Shown: positions 26,616-35,613, counted from the first letter of the stretch. The stretch is DNA of 64,000 nucleotides from CAVYOE01 sp963770155 (GCA_963770155.1 CAVYOE010000001.1:1302001-1366000), one strand, 5' to 3'. Notes: generated by a model from the sequence alone, not told the origin. Made by a program: numbers and translations.

Positions 26616-27386
26616 TTATTGGCTCGAAGATGACCCTGATCCGGATGCTGACTGCGGCGCGACGTCGTACACCAGGCCAATGTTGTTGAACTTGTCGTCA
26701 TTCCAGAGATAAAGGGAGTCCGGTTGTGCATCCAGCGGGATCTGGAAATAGACCACGATGTCGTCGGCGCTGAAACCCGGCTGAACATCCTCACAGGCAT
26801 CTGAGTCCGATGAAATGAACGCTTGCGCGTCGAAGTTTCGTCCCTCATCGTCCACGAGCACCGTTCCGCCGCCGCCACAAAAGGGCGAAACCGCCAACTT
26901 CCCCAGGTTTTCAGCGGCGATGGAAGCGACGTACAGCTTTGCGCCCTCCTCGGGCGTGATGGTTTCAAGATCGCCCGAGAGCGAATCCTCTTGCTCAAAG
27001 CTATTCAGCGTTATCTCAAGGCCTTCATCAAGCCCAGATTCGCCGAGCGAAACCGGCTCGTCCTCCTCTGCCTCTTCTGGCTCATCGTCGTCCACCGATG
27101 GTGCATCCTCCTCAGACCCTTCCTCCTCCGATCCCGTTCCCCCAAACGGGCCTCCGGCGGAGGCGGCATTCTCGGACCTCGGGCTGCTGTTTGAGTCATC
27201 GCCGATGATGTACCCCGTCGCAAAGGCTCCGAGGAACAGGACGAGAACTGTGCCGAGCAGCAGATACTGCACCGCCGAAGGAAGAAACCCCAACCGTCTA
27301 AACGGACGAGACACCTCGCGGACACTACTACCGAATGATGAGCTGTTCGGCGGTTTCAGAAGCCCCGCCGCCCGCTGACCCAGCAC
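26616..27386 (-). CDS. Membrane-anchored acidic protein with extracellular beta domain
   Basis: Up to 256 residues. One membrane span (PSAVQYLLLGTVLVLFLGAF) is followed by a Ser/Glu/Asp-rich linker and a domain of about 130 residues (LEITLNSFEQED, KLYVASIAAENLGKLAVSPF, DDIVVYFQIPLDAQPDSLYLW). That domain resembles DUF4352-like immunoglobulin-type domains. It probably sits outside the membrane. The start at 27386 overlaps the divergent metallophosphoesterase gene by about 50 bases; a later GTG giving VREVSRPFRRLGF is equally possible. The function is unknown. Confidence 0.65.
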   Translation of the reverse strand: MLGQRAAGLLKPPNSSSFGSSVREVSRPFRRLGFLPSAVQYLLLGTVLVLFLGAFATGYIIGDDSNSSPRSENAASAGGPFGGTGSEEEGSEEDAPSVDDDEPEEAEEDEPVSLGESGLDEGLEITLNSFEQEDSLSGDLETITPEEGAKLYVASIAAENLGKLAVSPFCGGGGTVLVDDEGRNFDAQAFISSDSDACEDVQPGFSADDIVVYFQIPLDAQPDSLYLWNDDKFNNIGLVYDVAPQSASGSGSSSSQ

Positions 27387-27388
27387 CA

Positions 27389-27877
27389 GTGAGGATCACC
27401 GTGATCGCCGACACTCACATGCCGCGCGGCGCGCGGGAGCTGCCCGAGCGGTGCGTGGCGGAGCTGCGCGAGGCAGACCGGATCGTTCACGCGGGGGACT
27501 TTCAGGCGTACGAGGTGCTCGAGCAGCTGCGGGATTACGGATGCGACGTGGTCGCTGTTCATGGAAACGTCGACGACACCAAGCTGCGGAACGAGCTGCC
27601 AAGAGCGACCGAGTTCGAAGCCGGCGGAGCGACGATCGGCGTGGTCCACGACGCCGGTCCCACAAAGGGGCGGCTCGAGCGGATGCGGGCGCTATTCCCC
27701 GACGCCGACGCGGTGATCTTCGGCCACTCGCACATGCCGCTCCACGAGGAAGCGGACGGGTTTCAGATCTTCAATCCCGGCAGTCCGACCGAGCGGAGGC
27801 GGGCGCCGACAAAGAGCATGGGGATCGCCGAAGTCGCAGGGGGCCGGATCGAGTTCCGGCACATCCGGCTGACCTGA
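27389..27877 (+). CDS. YfcE/MJ0936-type metallophosphoesterase
   Basis: About 162 residues from GTG 27389; an upstream ATG at 27335 would add a poor Pro-rich tail. The motifs are ITVIADTHMPRG (D-x-H), IVHAGDFQAYEVL (GD), VAVHGNVDD (GNxD), GVVHDAG (H variant) and VIFGHSHMPLHEE (GHTH-type). This is a complete set of dinuclear metal ligands for small phosphodiesterases and phosphatases. The substrate is unknown. It is divergent from the membrane-anchored acidic protein. Confidence 0.88.
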   Translation: MRITVIADTHMPRGARELPERCVAELREADRIVHAGDFQAYEVLEQLRDYGCDVVAVHGNVDDTKLRNELPRATEFEAGGATIGVVHDAGPTKGRLERMRALFPDADAVIFGHSHMPLHEEADGFQIFNPGSPTERRRAPTKSMGIAEVAGGRIEFRHIRLT

Positions 27878-27890
27878 TCAGCTAACCCGA

Positions 27891-28070
27891 TCAGACGTCT
27901 GTCCCGCGCTTGGCAACGAGGACGATGTAGGCGCCCTCGGCCAGAGAGAAGAAGACCGCGAGTGCGATCGCGATCTGGAGCTCGATCACGCCGGTGACCC
28001 AGAGGACGATCGGGACCAGGAGGAAGACCCAGAACACGGGCAGCATCCGGTACGGGCCGAGCTTCTCCAT
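27891..28070 (-). CDS. 59-residue two-span membrane protein coupled to the cyclase
   Basis: An ORF starts at ATG 28070 (MEKLGPYRMLPVFWVFLLVP) and ends at TGA 27893-27891. It encodes two hydrophobic helices separated by a short turn (WVTGVIELQIAI). The ATG shares its A with the TAA of the upstream cyclase gene (TAATG), so it is translated from the same mRNA. Codon bias matches the neighbours. The function is unknown; a small partner or regulator of the membrane cyclase is conceivable. Confidence 0.65.
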   Translation of the reverse strand: MEKLGPYRMLPVFWVFLLVPIVLWVTGVIELQIAIALAVFFSLAEGAYIVLVAKRGTDV

Positions 28071-29743
28071 TAAGGCATCAAGCTCGAGCCGCCGCGGCCG
28101 AGACCGCTCGCGGTCGCCTTGCCGAGCCCGCCGCTGCCGCCGTTGCCGGTTCCGCCGAGGGCCGGTGCCCGTGGCGAGGTGATCGTGGCGGCGAGGTCCT
28201 CTCCCCCTCCGTCGGTCGGCACAGCCTCCGGCACCAGCGGCGCGAACAGCTCGACCTCCTCGTCATAGCCCTTGAGCCGCTGGCGGCCGCAGCCCTTGAC
28301 CTCGATCGTCTCGCTCAGCAGGTCGCGGGTGGCGGCAGTGATCAGGACCTTCTCCCCGATCTCGCGGGTGTGGGCTTCGACCCGCGCGGCGAGGTTGACC
28401 GGGTCCCCGATCACGCTGTAGGAGAGGCGGCCGGCGCCGCCGATCGCGCCGGCGACGACGCGGCCGGAGTTGACCCCGATCCCGACCTCGAAATCGCCCG
28501 GGCGGCGGCTGTTGACGGTCCGCGCGATCTCGACCGCGCACTGGACCGCCCGGTCGGCGTGGTCCTCCATCCGCTCGGGCGCGCCGAAGACGGCCATCAG
28601 CCCGTCGCCGATGAACTGGTCGACGTGGCCGTGGTGGCGGCTGATGATCGGGACCACGCACTCGAACAGCTCGTTCAGGCGCGCGACGATCTCCTTCGCG
28701 TCGGCGGTGGACGCGGCCGGGGTGAACCCGGTGACGTCGCAGAAGAGGATCGAGACCTCGACCTCGGCACCGGCCGGATCGAAGCCCTCGCTAATGATGA
28801 AGCGGGCGACCTCCTCGTCGAGGTAGGTGCCGAAGGCCTCGCGCAGGCGCTCGCGCTCGGCGAGGCCGTCGACCATCTGGTTGAAGGCGACCCCGAGGTC
28901 GCCGAGCTCATCACCGGTGGTAACCGCCACGTGCTCGTCGAAGTTGCCGCGGCGGACCCGCTCGGTCGCCGCCTCGAGGTCCTCGATCGGGCGCATGACG
29001 CTCTTCGAGAAGAGCACGGTGAGCTCGAAGCTGATCGTAAACGCGACCGCGAGCGCAAGCAGCACGTTGATGCCGAGCGCCTCCGCCCCTCCCCCATCGG
29101 AGGAGAGGGCCCCGACCACCATCCCGGTGATCACGTTGATCAGCGGCAGGGTGAGCAGCAGCCGGTGGCGCAGGGAGAGCGCCGGCCGGTTGATGTGCGG
29201 GGTCTTCTCCATCTGGGTGGAGATGTCGACGACCACGGGGCGCATCCCGAGCTCGACCGCGAGGTAGTGGAGGATCGCCGCGTAGCCGATCGAGAAGAGG
29301 CCGCCGACGAAGAACGGGATCGCCGCGGCCCAGCTCAGGTCGAGGATGAGCACCGACGCGATCGAGACCGGCAGATTGACCAGGAAGATCGGGATCGCGA
29401 TGTAGCTCTTGACCAGGTCGAGCGGCAGAGTGACCGCGGCGCGCCAGGCGTCGGCCGAGTCCTGCTGGCCGCGCTCGCCGCCGATCCAGGCGCTGATCGG
29501 GCGCAGGCGCGGGTAGGTGCGCATGAGGACGTAGCCGATCGCGAGCACCGTGAGCGCATCGGTGAGCAGGTAGATCGGAAGGAACTCGCTCTTCAGGTCC
29601 TCGTAGTAGAAGCTGAAGATCGCCAGGGTGCCGGCGACCACGAGGAACGCCGTCTGCAGCTCGAGCGTCAGGAAGACGGCCGGATAGCGCCGCCCGAGCT
29701 TGCGATACATCCAGTTGAGCGGACGCGGGACCATGCGAGACAT
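28070..29743 (-). CDS. Membrane HAMP-domain class III adenylate/guanylate cyclase
   Basis: 557 residues. Six or so hydrophobic spans occupy the first ~260 residues, followed by a HAMP linker (RPIEDLEAATERVRRGNFDE) and the catalytic domain. Metal-binding Asps are in ILFCDVTGFT and QFIGDGLMAVFG. VGIGVNSGRVV and SVIGDPVNLAARVE complete the active site. The residue before IGDG is Phe-Gln rather than the usual Lys-containing form. A Gly-rich tail of ~60 residues follows the domain. It likely converts ATP to cAMP in response to a membrane or stress signal. The upstream region carries the palindrome at 29775-29792. Confidence 0.9.
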   Translation of the reverse strand: MSRMVPRPLNWMYRKLGRRYPAVFLTLELQTAFLVVAGTLAIFSFYYEDLKSEFLPIYLLTDALTVLAIGYVLMRTYPRLRPISAWIGGERGQQDSADAWRAAVTLPLDLVKSYIAIPIFLVNLPVSIASVLILDLSWAAAIPFFVGGLFSIGYAAILHYLAVELGMRPVVVDISTQMEKTPHINRPALSLRHRLLLTLPLINVITGMVVGALSSDGGGAEALGINVLLALAVAFTISFELTVLFSKSVMRPIEDLEAATERVRRGNFDEHVAVTTGDELGDLGVAFNQMVDGLAERERLREAFGTYLDEEVARFIISEGFDPAGAEVEVSILFCDVTGFTPAASTADAKEIVARLNELFECVVPIISRHHGHVDQFIGDGLMAVFGAPERMEDHADRAVQCAVEIARTVNSRRPGDFEVGIGVNSGRVVAGAIGGAGRLSYSVIGDPVNLAARVEAHTREIGEKVLITAATRDLLSETIEVKGCGRQRLKGYDEEVELFAPLVPEAVPTDGGGEDLAATITSPRAPALGGTGNGGSGGLGKATASGLGRGGSSLMP

Positions 29744-29774
29744 TGTCTCGCAGCGTGCTGATGGGTGTCTTGAG

Positions 29775-29792
29775 ACTGGCCAGCTGGCCAGT
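29775..29792. promoter_or_regulatory. Palindrome ACTGGC-CAGCTG-GCCAGT upstream of the cyclase
   Basis: A perfect 18-bp palindrome lies 32-49 bases upstream of the cyclase start. The same outer half-sites, ACTGGC-N6-GCCAGT, recur at 46535-46552 upstream of the R2-like oxidase gene. Spacing and symmetry suit a dimeric repressor such as a TetR-family protein. The regulator is not identified. Confidence 0.5.
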
Positions 29793-29798
29793 CGGCGC

Positions 29799-30359
29799 TC
29801 AGCCCACGGGCCTTACCGCGCCCGATTCGACCAACTGCAGCGACCGGTTCGGCCGAGGGTCGAAAATCTCGAGCTGGAACCCGGGTTGGTCGTCCATCAC
29901 CACGTAGACGCTCGACTTCCCGGAGACGAGGTACTGGAAGCCGCTGCCCTGCAGCAGGTCCGCCCCGCTGTCCTCGGCGGCGGTCGACAGGGACACGGGC
30001 CCGTCGCTGACCGGATAGGTCCCGACCGTGAGGTAGGTCTTCTTCTCACCGGCGGGCGTGTCGGCCTTCACGTAGCGGACATAAACCCGGCCGTCCGCGG
30101 TCGAGGTCAACTCGTAGCGATCGGCGCCGGGCTGCGGGCCGACCCAGTAGACGGGGTGGGGAAAGTCGCCGGCCCGGTCGAGGAGCTCCTCTTCCGAGAG
30201 GGTGATCGGGCCTTGGGCGGCAGTCCCTTCGGAGTCGTCGTCCCCAAGCAACTTGGCGATGAGGAAGACGGCCAGCGCCGCGATCGCCAAACCGACCACC
30301 ACCATTCGAATGGTGCGCGGGTCGCGGTTCCGGGATCCGGTGTTGTCGGGCATTTCCAT
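29799..30359 (-). CDS. Single-span membrane protein of unknown function
   Basis: 186 residues. One span (MVVVGLAIAALAVFLIAKLL) is followed by an extracytoplasmic beta-rich domain (YVRYVKADTPAGEKKTYLTV, VYVVMDDQPGFQLEIFDP). Its start directly abuts the stop of the large membrane protein upstream (30360), so the two are co-translated. No family is recognised. The pairing suggests an accessory protein for the larger membrane enzyme. Confidence 0.65.
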   Translation of the reverse strand: MEMPDNTGSRNRDPRTIRMVVVGLAIAALAVFLIAKLLGDDDSEGTAAQGPITLSEEELLDRAGDFPHPVYWVGPQPGADRYELTSTADGRVYVRYVKADTPAGEKKTYLTVGTYPVSDGPVSLSTAAEDSGADLLQGSGFQYLVSGKSSVYVVMDDQPGFQLEIFDPRPNRSLQLVESGAVRPVG

Positions 30360-32810
30360 TTAGGTCTCCTCGTTCGTGGTTTTTCTGACGGGCACCTGGC
30401 AAGAGCTCTCGCAGGCGTAGGCCTCGATCCAGTCCCAGCGGCGGTTGCAGAGGTCGGCGGAGCGCGCGGCGGGTACCTCCTCGAGGCCTGGGTCTCCTCG
30501 AGTCGTGTCGTCAAAGACGACGGGCCCGATCGCATAGGGGTCGGACCCGCTGCCGGGGTGAAGGTCCGGTCCCGCGTAGTCGAGCTCGACGAGGTGGCGC
30601 CCGGCCGCGAGCTGAACCCGCGCCAGCGGCTCGTAGCCCCCCTCGTAGTTCAGGACCCCGCGCTGCGATGCGATCTCTTCTCCATCCACCCGGATCTCGA
30701 GCTCGCTGTGCACCGCTCCCGCCACCCAGACCTCGTACTCGGCATCCGTGGGAAGAACAATCGGCGCCGCCGCCGTTCCCTCCCCATCGGGTCTCACCAC
30801 CTGACGCGTCGGGCTGCTCCAGGACTCCGGACGGGAGGCGTTGGCGAGGTCAAGGGCCACCGGCATCCCGACCACTCCGGCGACCAGCGTTCCGCCGGGC
30901 CCGGCAGCCTCGCCCAGGGAGCGAACCTGGCCACACGCGGCCAACCCCCCTGAGTCGAGAGTATTGCCCAGCGGGAGGTGTTCGACCAGGCGTCCCGGCT
31001 GGGCCGGCCCCCGCCGCCACACTTCGTAGTACGTCCCGGCATAAGCGAGCTCGAACGCCGGTCCCGGTCTGCTGGTGGCTGGGCCGCGCCGGCCGATGAC
31101 CGTGGAGTACGGGCTGAACTCTGTCGCTTCGATGTCGTCTGTGTCGACGTATTGATCGTCGGTGGAGGTGCGCCCCCAAGTCAGCTGGACGGGCCTGAAT
31201 CGCAAGTCGGTCGCGCCCTCTGACGCGAGCTTCCTGAAGAAGTGGCGATGTCCGTAGGTCGAAACCTCGACGACCAGCGTCGGCCCGGCCCCGTCAAAGC
31301 GCTCGGCGATTCGCTGCTGCTCGCGGTAGTGCTCCTGAGGTGCCAGCCAAGCCCCTTGATAGGCGAGGAAAGCCCCCCAGGCGATCACCCCTCCTGTGGC
31401 AACTGCAAGTGCGGTCCCCTCCCAGCGGAACTGGCTCCGCTCGAGAATCAACCCAACCCCGACCAGGGCCGCGGCCAAAAGAGCGGGAGAGACGATCGTC
31501 ATCGCTTTTCCATCCACCCACGGAGACCCGAACTGGATGATCACCAGCGCCCCAACCAGCCCCCCGCTGGTGTAACTCAGCAGGGGGATTCCGGTGTCGT
31601 TACCGCGGCGCGCCGACAGGGCAGAGACGGCGACAGTGCCCACCGCGAGGAGGAAGCAGGCGATCTGTACCCCGACCACGAGCGGCTCGAGAGAGGGCTG
31701 CGACCTGAAGTCCTCGGCCGGCCAGACGCCGGTCAGATGGAGAAGGCTGAGGGGGCCGGTGAGGTTGCCGAGCTCCTCGTCGGACGTGAGGTCGGGGGTG
31801 AGCAGGGGGGGAAGACCCGACGTGCCGAGGAACAGGAAGAAGAGCACGAAGGGAGCGACCGCCAAGCCGATCGCCGGCAGGGCAACACGCACGCCGGCCA
31901 GCGCTCCGCTCCGGTAGACGATCAGGAACAGAAGAGGAACCAGGATCGGTCCGACCCATCCCGCCCCGCCGGGGCCGAGCACGGCCACCAGGGCGATGGC
32001 CCAAATCGCGAGTGGAATCCAGAGCGACCGCAACTGGTTCCGCGGGAGCAGCACCGCGAACAGCGCCGGCCCGAGCGGCAGGAGGGCGGCCGCATAGATC
32101 TCCTTGATACCGCCCCAGAGGTAGTAGCCAAGGAGCATCGCCGAGAGGGCGCTGCCCATAGCGACTCCCGCTCTCCCCCATTGGCTCGATACAAGCGGCT
32201 TCACGAGTTCCATCACCGTCAAGGCAAGCGCCACGGCGGCGACAGCCATTGCCGGCTGGAAGGTCCATGCGATGTCCTGTCCCACCAGACCCGACATCAG
32301 CGCCGGCGGTGCAAAGCTCCCGGTCGGATAGGGGGTCCCGAGATATGCCGATACAACGGAGCTGTGGGTGGAGGGCTCGAGAGCTTCGGTCTTCGTTCCG
32401 AACTCAAAGATGTGGTCCGTCAGCGCCATCCAGGTCGCCGTGTCGTCGAGCTTGATGTAACCCGCCCAGGTAGCCCGGCCGCTCACCAGAAACGGGGCCG
32501 CATAAACGAACAGGACGACGCCGGCTACCACGAGAATCGCTCCCGCCGGGCGTTTGAGGCCCCGCCGGGCGATGATCCAGCCGGCGGCCGCGAGAACGAT
32601 GATCGCCGGCACCGTCAAGTCGGCTGTGGCAGCGGTCGAAATGCCGATTCGAGCAAGGACGATTGCCGCCGCGAGGCCCAGGGCCGGCCTCAATGACCAC
32701 GGGAGCCGAATGCCGCTGATCGTTTCGGTCAGCAAGGAAAGGCCTGCCGCCACCCCGAGCAACCCGATCGGTCCCACGATCCAGCAGAGGATCAGCTCCA
32801 CTTCACCCAC
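30360..32810 (-). CDS. Large polytopic membrane protein, GT-C-like architecture
   Basis: 816 residues. About twelve hydrophobic spans fill the first ~510 residues, with a loop after the second span region (GYIKLDDTATWMALTDHIFEF) where GT-C glycosyltransferases place their acidic catalytic residues. The C-terminal ~300 residues are soluble, with a beta-sandwich-like part (EYEVWVAGAVHSELEIRVDG). This layout fits membrane glycosyltransferases using polyprenyl-linked sugars, but no definitive family motif is seen. It is followed without a gap by the single-span protein. Confidence 0.6.
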   Translation of the reverse strand: MGEVELILCWIVGPIGLLGVAAGLSLLTETISGIRLPWSLRPALGLAAAIVLARIGISTAATADLTVPAIIVLAAAGWIIARRGLKRPAGAILVVAGVVLFVYAAPFLVSGRATWAGYIKLDDTATWMALTDHIFEFGTKTEALEPSTHSSVVSAYLGTPYPTGSFAPPALMSGLVGQDIAWTFQPAMAVAAVALALTVMELVKPLVSSQWGRAGVAMGSALSAMLLGYYLWGGIKEIYAAALLPLGPALFAVLLPRNQLRSLWIPLAIWAIALVAVLGPGGAGWVGPILVPLLFLIVYRSGALAGVRVALPAIGLAVAPFVLFFLFLGTSGLPPLLTPDLTSDEELGNLTGPLSLLHLTGVWPAEDFRSQPSLEPLVVGVQIACFLLAVGTVAVSALSARRGNDTGIPLLSYTSGGLVGALVIIQFGSPWVDGKAMTIVSPALLAAALVGVGLILERSQFRWEGTALAVATGGVIAWGAFLAYQGAWLAPQEHYREQQRIAERFDGAGPTLVVEVSTYGHRHFFRKLASEGATDLRFRPVQLTWGRTSTDDQYVDTDDIEATEFSPYSTVIGRRGPATSRPGPAFELAYAGTYYEVWRRGPAQPGRLVEHLPLGNTLDSGGLAACGQVRSLGEAAGPGGTLVAGVVGMPVALDLANASRPESWSSPTRQVVRPDGEGTAAAPIVLPTDAEYEVWVAGAVHSELEIRVDGEEIASQRGVLNYEGGYEPLARVQLAAGRHLVELDYAGPDLHPGSGSDPYAIGPVVFDDTTRGDPGLEEVPAARSADLCNRRWDWIEAYACESSCQVPVRKTTNEET

Positions 32811-32872
32811 CCCGGAGGTTCGATTATTGCCACAGCGCTAGAGAGGTCGAGGCCACCGCCCGAAAGCTGACC

Positions 32873-32900
32873 CGGGCGGGGGCGCGAAGGCCCCCGCCCG
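32873..32900 (-). terminator. GC-rich hairpin terminator of the collagen-like gene
   Basis: Perfect 11-bp stem CGGGCGGGGGC / GCCCCCGCCCG with a 6-nt loop, beginning about 23 bases after the collagen-like gene stop. There is no T-tract, as is common for actinobacterial terminators. It also faces the start side of the large membrane protein gene. Confidence 0.6.
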
Positions 32901-32922
32901 ATGCCAGAACTGCTCCTACCTG

Positions 32923-33744
32923 TTACGGACCAGGTGCACAGATGGCCCACACTGTCGTGGGGCCGAGCGTGCTGATAGCACGCCAGCCATCCGGCGTGTC
33001 ACCGCCGGCTGACGGGGCAGCGGCAGTGAGCGGCTGGCTAGAGACCAGCTCGCCGCCTGCTGTGCCGCCACCGCCGGTTGCGATCTCGCCAACGCCGCAT
33101 GTGACGTCGGCCGTCGTGCCCGGATCAGTGGCCGTGGCTACGGACGTAGCCGCAGGTCCGGCAGGACCGGTGTCGCCCTGGGGACCCGTATCGCCCTGAG
33201 GACCTTGCGGTCCGATAGGCCCGGTGTCGCCCTGGGGACCTTGTGGTCCGATAGGCCCGGTGTCGCCCTGGGGACCTTGTGGCCCGGTGGCGCCAGTCGG
33301 GCCGGTGTCTCCGACAGGACCCTGGGGGCCGATCGGACCTTGCGGCCCGGTGTCGCCCTGGGGACCTTGTGGCCCGGTGGCCCCGGTTGCGCCCGTGGCT
33401 CCAGTCGCCCCGGTGGCTCCGGTGGGTCCGGTCGGGCCCTGTGGGCCTTGCGGGCCAGTTGCGCCGGTCGCACCAGTTGCGCCGGTCGCTCCGGTCGCTC
33501 CCGTCGCTCCCGTCGCCCCGGCAGGCCCTGCTGGCCCGGCCGGCCCGGCAGGACCGGCAGCACCAGCCGGGCCAGCCGGCCCGGCGGGTCCTGGGGGTCC
33601 GCGCTTGCCCCTCTTCTTCTGGGCCTTCTTCGCTTTTGCTCCGGATGCGACGTCCGGCTGGGTCAAAAGCAACCCAAACACCAGCGACGCCGCCGCCGCC
33701 AAGGCGGCAACCGCCACCTTGGACAAGCGAATCTGTACTGCCAT
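32923..33744 (-). CDS. Secreted collagen-like (Gly-X-Y repeat) protein
   Basis: 273 residues. A signal peptide (VAVAALAAAASLVFGLLLTQ) is followed by a Lys/Arg-rich patch and about 145 residues of uninterrupted Gly-X-Y triplets (GPAGPAGPA, GATGATGAT, GPQGPQGDTGP), which should form a triple helix. The final ~65 residues form a non-repetitive domain with two Cys (TADVTCGVGEIATGGGG, TTVWAICAPGP), probably a trimerisation or adhesive cap. Bacterial collagens work as surface fibres. The repeated DNA invites length change by slippage. A hairpin terminator follows at 32873-32900. Confidence 0.9.
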   Translation of the reverse strand: MAVQIRLSKVAVAALAAAASLVFGLLLTQPDVASGAKAKKAQKKRGKRGPPGPAGPAGPAGAAGPAGPAGPAGPAGATGATGATGATGATGATGATGPQGPQGPTGPTGATGATGATGATGATGPQGPQGDTGPQGPIGPQGPVGDTGPTGATGPQGPQGDTGPIGPQGPQGDTGPIGPQGPQGDTGPQGDTGPAGPAATSVATATDPGTTADVTCGVGEIATGGGGTAGGELVSSQPLTAAAPSAGGDTPDGWRAISTLGPTTVWAICAPGP

Positions 33745-33851
33745 TCGTACTCCCCTCGTAGTGAGTGTCTAGCTAGCCAAACCGCGCAAGTCTTTCCGCG
33801 GGGTGAGGGGCGGTCAATCGTCCGGACGCCTACCGATGGGGATACAAGGAT

Positions 33852-33865
33852 CAACCGATCGGTTG
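33852..33865. promoter_or_regulatory. 14-bp palindrome between collagen-like gene and response regulator
   Basis: CAACCGATCGGTTG is perfectly palindromic and sits in the divergent promoter region, 112 bases upstream of the response-regulator ATG and 108 bases upstream of the collagen-like gene start. It could be an operator for either gene. No regulator is assigned. Confidence 0.35.
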
Positions 33866-33976
33866 TCATCCGAACGACTACACCCACTATTCGGAGCCCG
33901 AAGTTGGAACTACAGTCCCTCCGTCCGTTTGTGCCTCCCGTGTTCTGGGACACGATCGGAAGGGAAGGCGCGTGTC

Positions 33977-34693
33977 ATGTTTGGGCGGGGGCGACCGACT
34001 CAACTGATCGTGAATGCACAGGTTCTCGGAATCAGTGAGAGGCGTCGCGCTTTGAACAAGAACACCACTGTTGTGATCGCCGATGGCGAGCCCGTCTATC
34101 AGGAGGGCCTGCGCACGGCGATCGACCGCCACAACGGGCTCAAGGTCGTGGGCTCCGTTGGCAACGGAAGTCAGGCATTGCAGGAAATCCGGCGGCACCG
34201 GCCCGATGTCCTCATCCTCGATCCCAATCTTCAGGGACTCGACGGCCATTCGGTGATGCGCTCGATCACCGAGGAATCGCTTCCTACCAAGATCTGCGTC
34301 GTTTCGGCGGCCATCGAGCAAACGGCCGTCTACGACGCGATTGCCTGCGGGGCGAGTGGCTACCTTCCCAAGCAAGTCGATGCGGATGCGATCTGCGATG
34401 CGATTGTTTCGATTGCTGCCGGCCACACCGTTTGGCCGCCGGAGATCCAAGAGACGCTCGCCGACGAAATCAGGGGTCGCGGGAACAACACTGACCCGCG
34501 GCTACTAAGCCCTCGCGAGCTGGAGATCCTGAAACTTGTCGCCGATGGCGTCCCGACAAGCGACATCGCCAAGGCCCTTTACCTCAGCGTGGCGACAGTA
34601 AAGACTCACCTCCATCGGAGCTTCACCAAGCTCGGCGTCAATGACCGTGCGGCCGCGGTCGCCGAGGCCCTCCGCCGGGGCCTCTTCGACTAA
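33977..34693 (+). CDS. NarL/FixJ-type response regulator (REC plus LuxR HTH)
   Basis: About 238 residues from ATG 33977, preceded by a purine-rich GGAAGGGAAGG. The receiver domain starts at TTVVIADGEPVYQEGL and has the phosphoacceptor Asp in DVLILDPNLQGLDG, a Ser in ICVVSAA and the Lys in GYLPKQV. The C-terminal LuxR helix-turn-helix is LSPRELEILKLVADG to VKTHLHRSFTKLG. No histidine kinase is adjacent, so it is an orphan regulator. It is divergent from the collagen-like gene. Later starts (GTG 34011, TTG 34052) cannot be excluded. Confidence 0.85.
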   Translation: MFGRGRPTQLIVNAQVLGISERRRALNKNTTVVIADGEPVYQEGLRTAIDRHNGLKVVGSVGNGSQALQEIRRHRPDVLILDPNLQGLDGHSVMRSITEESLPTKICVVSAAIEQTAVYDAIACGASGYLPKQVDADAICDAIVSIAAGHTVWPPEIQETLADEIRGRGNNTDPRLLSPRELEILKLVADGVPTSDIAKALYLSVATVKTHLHRSFTKLGVNDRAAAVAEALRRGLFD

Positions 34694-34700
34694 CCGGAGA

Positions 34701-35462
34701 TCAGTCTTCCAGCGGCCCCTCGAGCCTGCGCGCGTCGCGCTCGGCCTCTTGGAGAGCGCGCTCTTTCTCGGTGAGGTTCTCGCGGGCTTTCTCGACCGCA
34801 GCGGCACGCTTCTCGACCTCGCGGCGAGCGACCTTCAGCTTGCGTTCCTGCTCGCGGCGCTTGCGAGCCTCCTCCTGCTCGCGGCGCTTCTCGGCACCGG
34901 TGGCGCGGCGCGTCGTTCCCTTCCTCGCCCCGGTCGCCTTGCCGGGGCCGAACCCGAGCCCGCTGCGCTGCTCCTCGCGTACCAGCAGGCCGCGGCGGAG
35001 GGCCTCTCCAACCTCGGGATCGAGGGCCGCGGCCTGCAGCGTCTGCCCGACGCGCTCGAGAATCTGGGGGCCCGCCTTGTGCTCGCGGCCCAGGTTCTGC
35101 GCGGTTGAGACCAGTGTGTCGATCGCCTTCTCCTGGCGGCGGGCGGCCTCGCGCAGGTCGTCGCGGCGGTCGGGATCCGACAAGTACCCCTGGAGATCGC
35201 GCAGCTCCTCGGCCGCGCCCAGTAGCTCCTCCACCTGCTTCGGCTTGCGCGCCGAGAGCTGATTCGCGAGCCACGCCGCTCGGCTCGGCTTCGGCAGCTT
35301 CTTGACCCAGGCGGCCGCCTTGCCGTCGAGTTCGCCCGCGAGCTTGTTGCGCTCAGCCGTGAAGCTCTCCAGCGCCCCTATATATAGGGAGCGCACCCGC
35401 TCCTCGGGGACCTTCGCCCCCTTCGGGGGCTTTGTCGGTGACGCCTGAGCTTTCGCGGCCAT
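34701..35462 (-). CDS. Coiled-coil protein of unknown function
   Basis: 253 residues, nearly all helical. The N-terminal half contains AAAWVKKLPKPSRAAWLANQL and the C-terminal ~90 residues are a Lys/Arg/Glu-rich coiled coil (EKRREQEEARKRREQERK). There is no membrane segment and no catalytic motif. Proteins of this layout are frequent in this group of actinobacteria. The function is unknown; a structural or nucleic-acid-associated role would fit the charge pattern. Confidence 0.65.
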   Translation of the reverse strand: MAAKAQASPTKPPKGAKVPEERVRSLYIGALESFTAERNKLAGELDGKAAAWVKKLPKPSRAAWLANQLSARKPKQVEELLGAAEELRDLQGYLSDPDRRDDLREAARRQEKAIDTLVSTAQNLGREHKAGPQILERVGQTLQAAALDPEVGEALRRGLLVREEQRSGLGFGPGKATGARKGTTRRATGAEKRREQEEARKRREQERKLKVARREVEKRAAAVEKARENLTEKERALQEAERDARRLEGPLED

Positions 35463-35613
35463 GCCCCCGATTGTTCCCGCTGGGGCGAAGTTTCAGCGCC
35501 CGGCCCTCGAGAAAGCATGGTCGAGCTCGGACCGCTCTCAGGACTACTTGCCGCGGTTGGCGCGGCGCTGCCTGGAGCCTTGCCGCCTGGTTGATCGAGC
35601 GGTTGGCGAGCGT

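Noticed and set aside
28370..29761. 463-codon open frame antisense to the membrane cyclase
   Set aside because: Shadow of the cyclase gene; low-complexity Asp/Arg/Val sequence without any domain.
33170..33620. Short repeated DNA units resembling a repeat array or CRISPR
   Set aside because: The 6-9 base periodicity is fully explained by Gly-X-Y codons of the collagen-like gene; there are no spacers or conserved repeat-spacer lengths.
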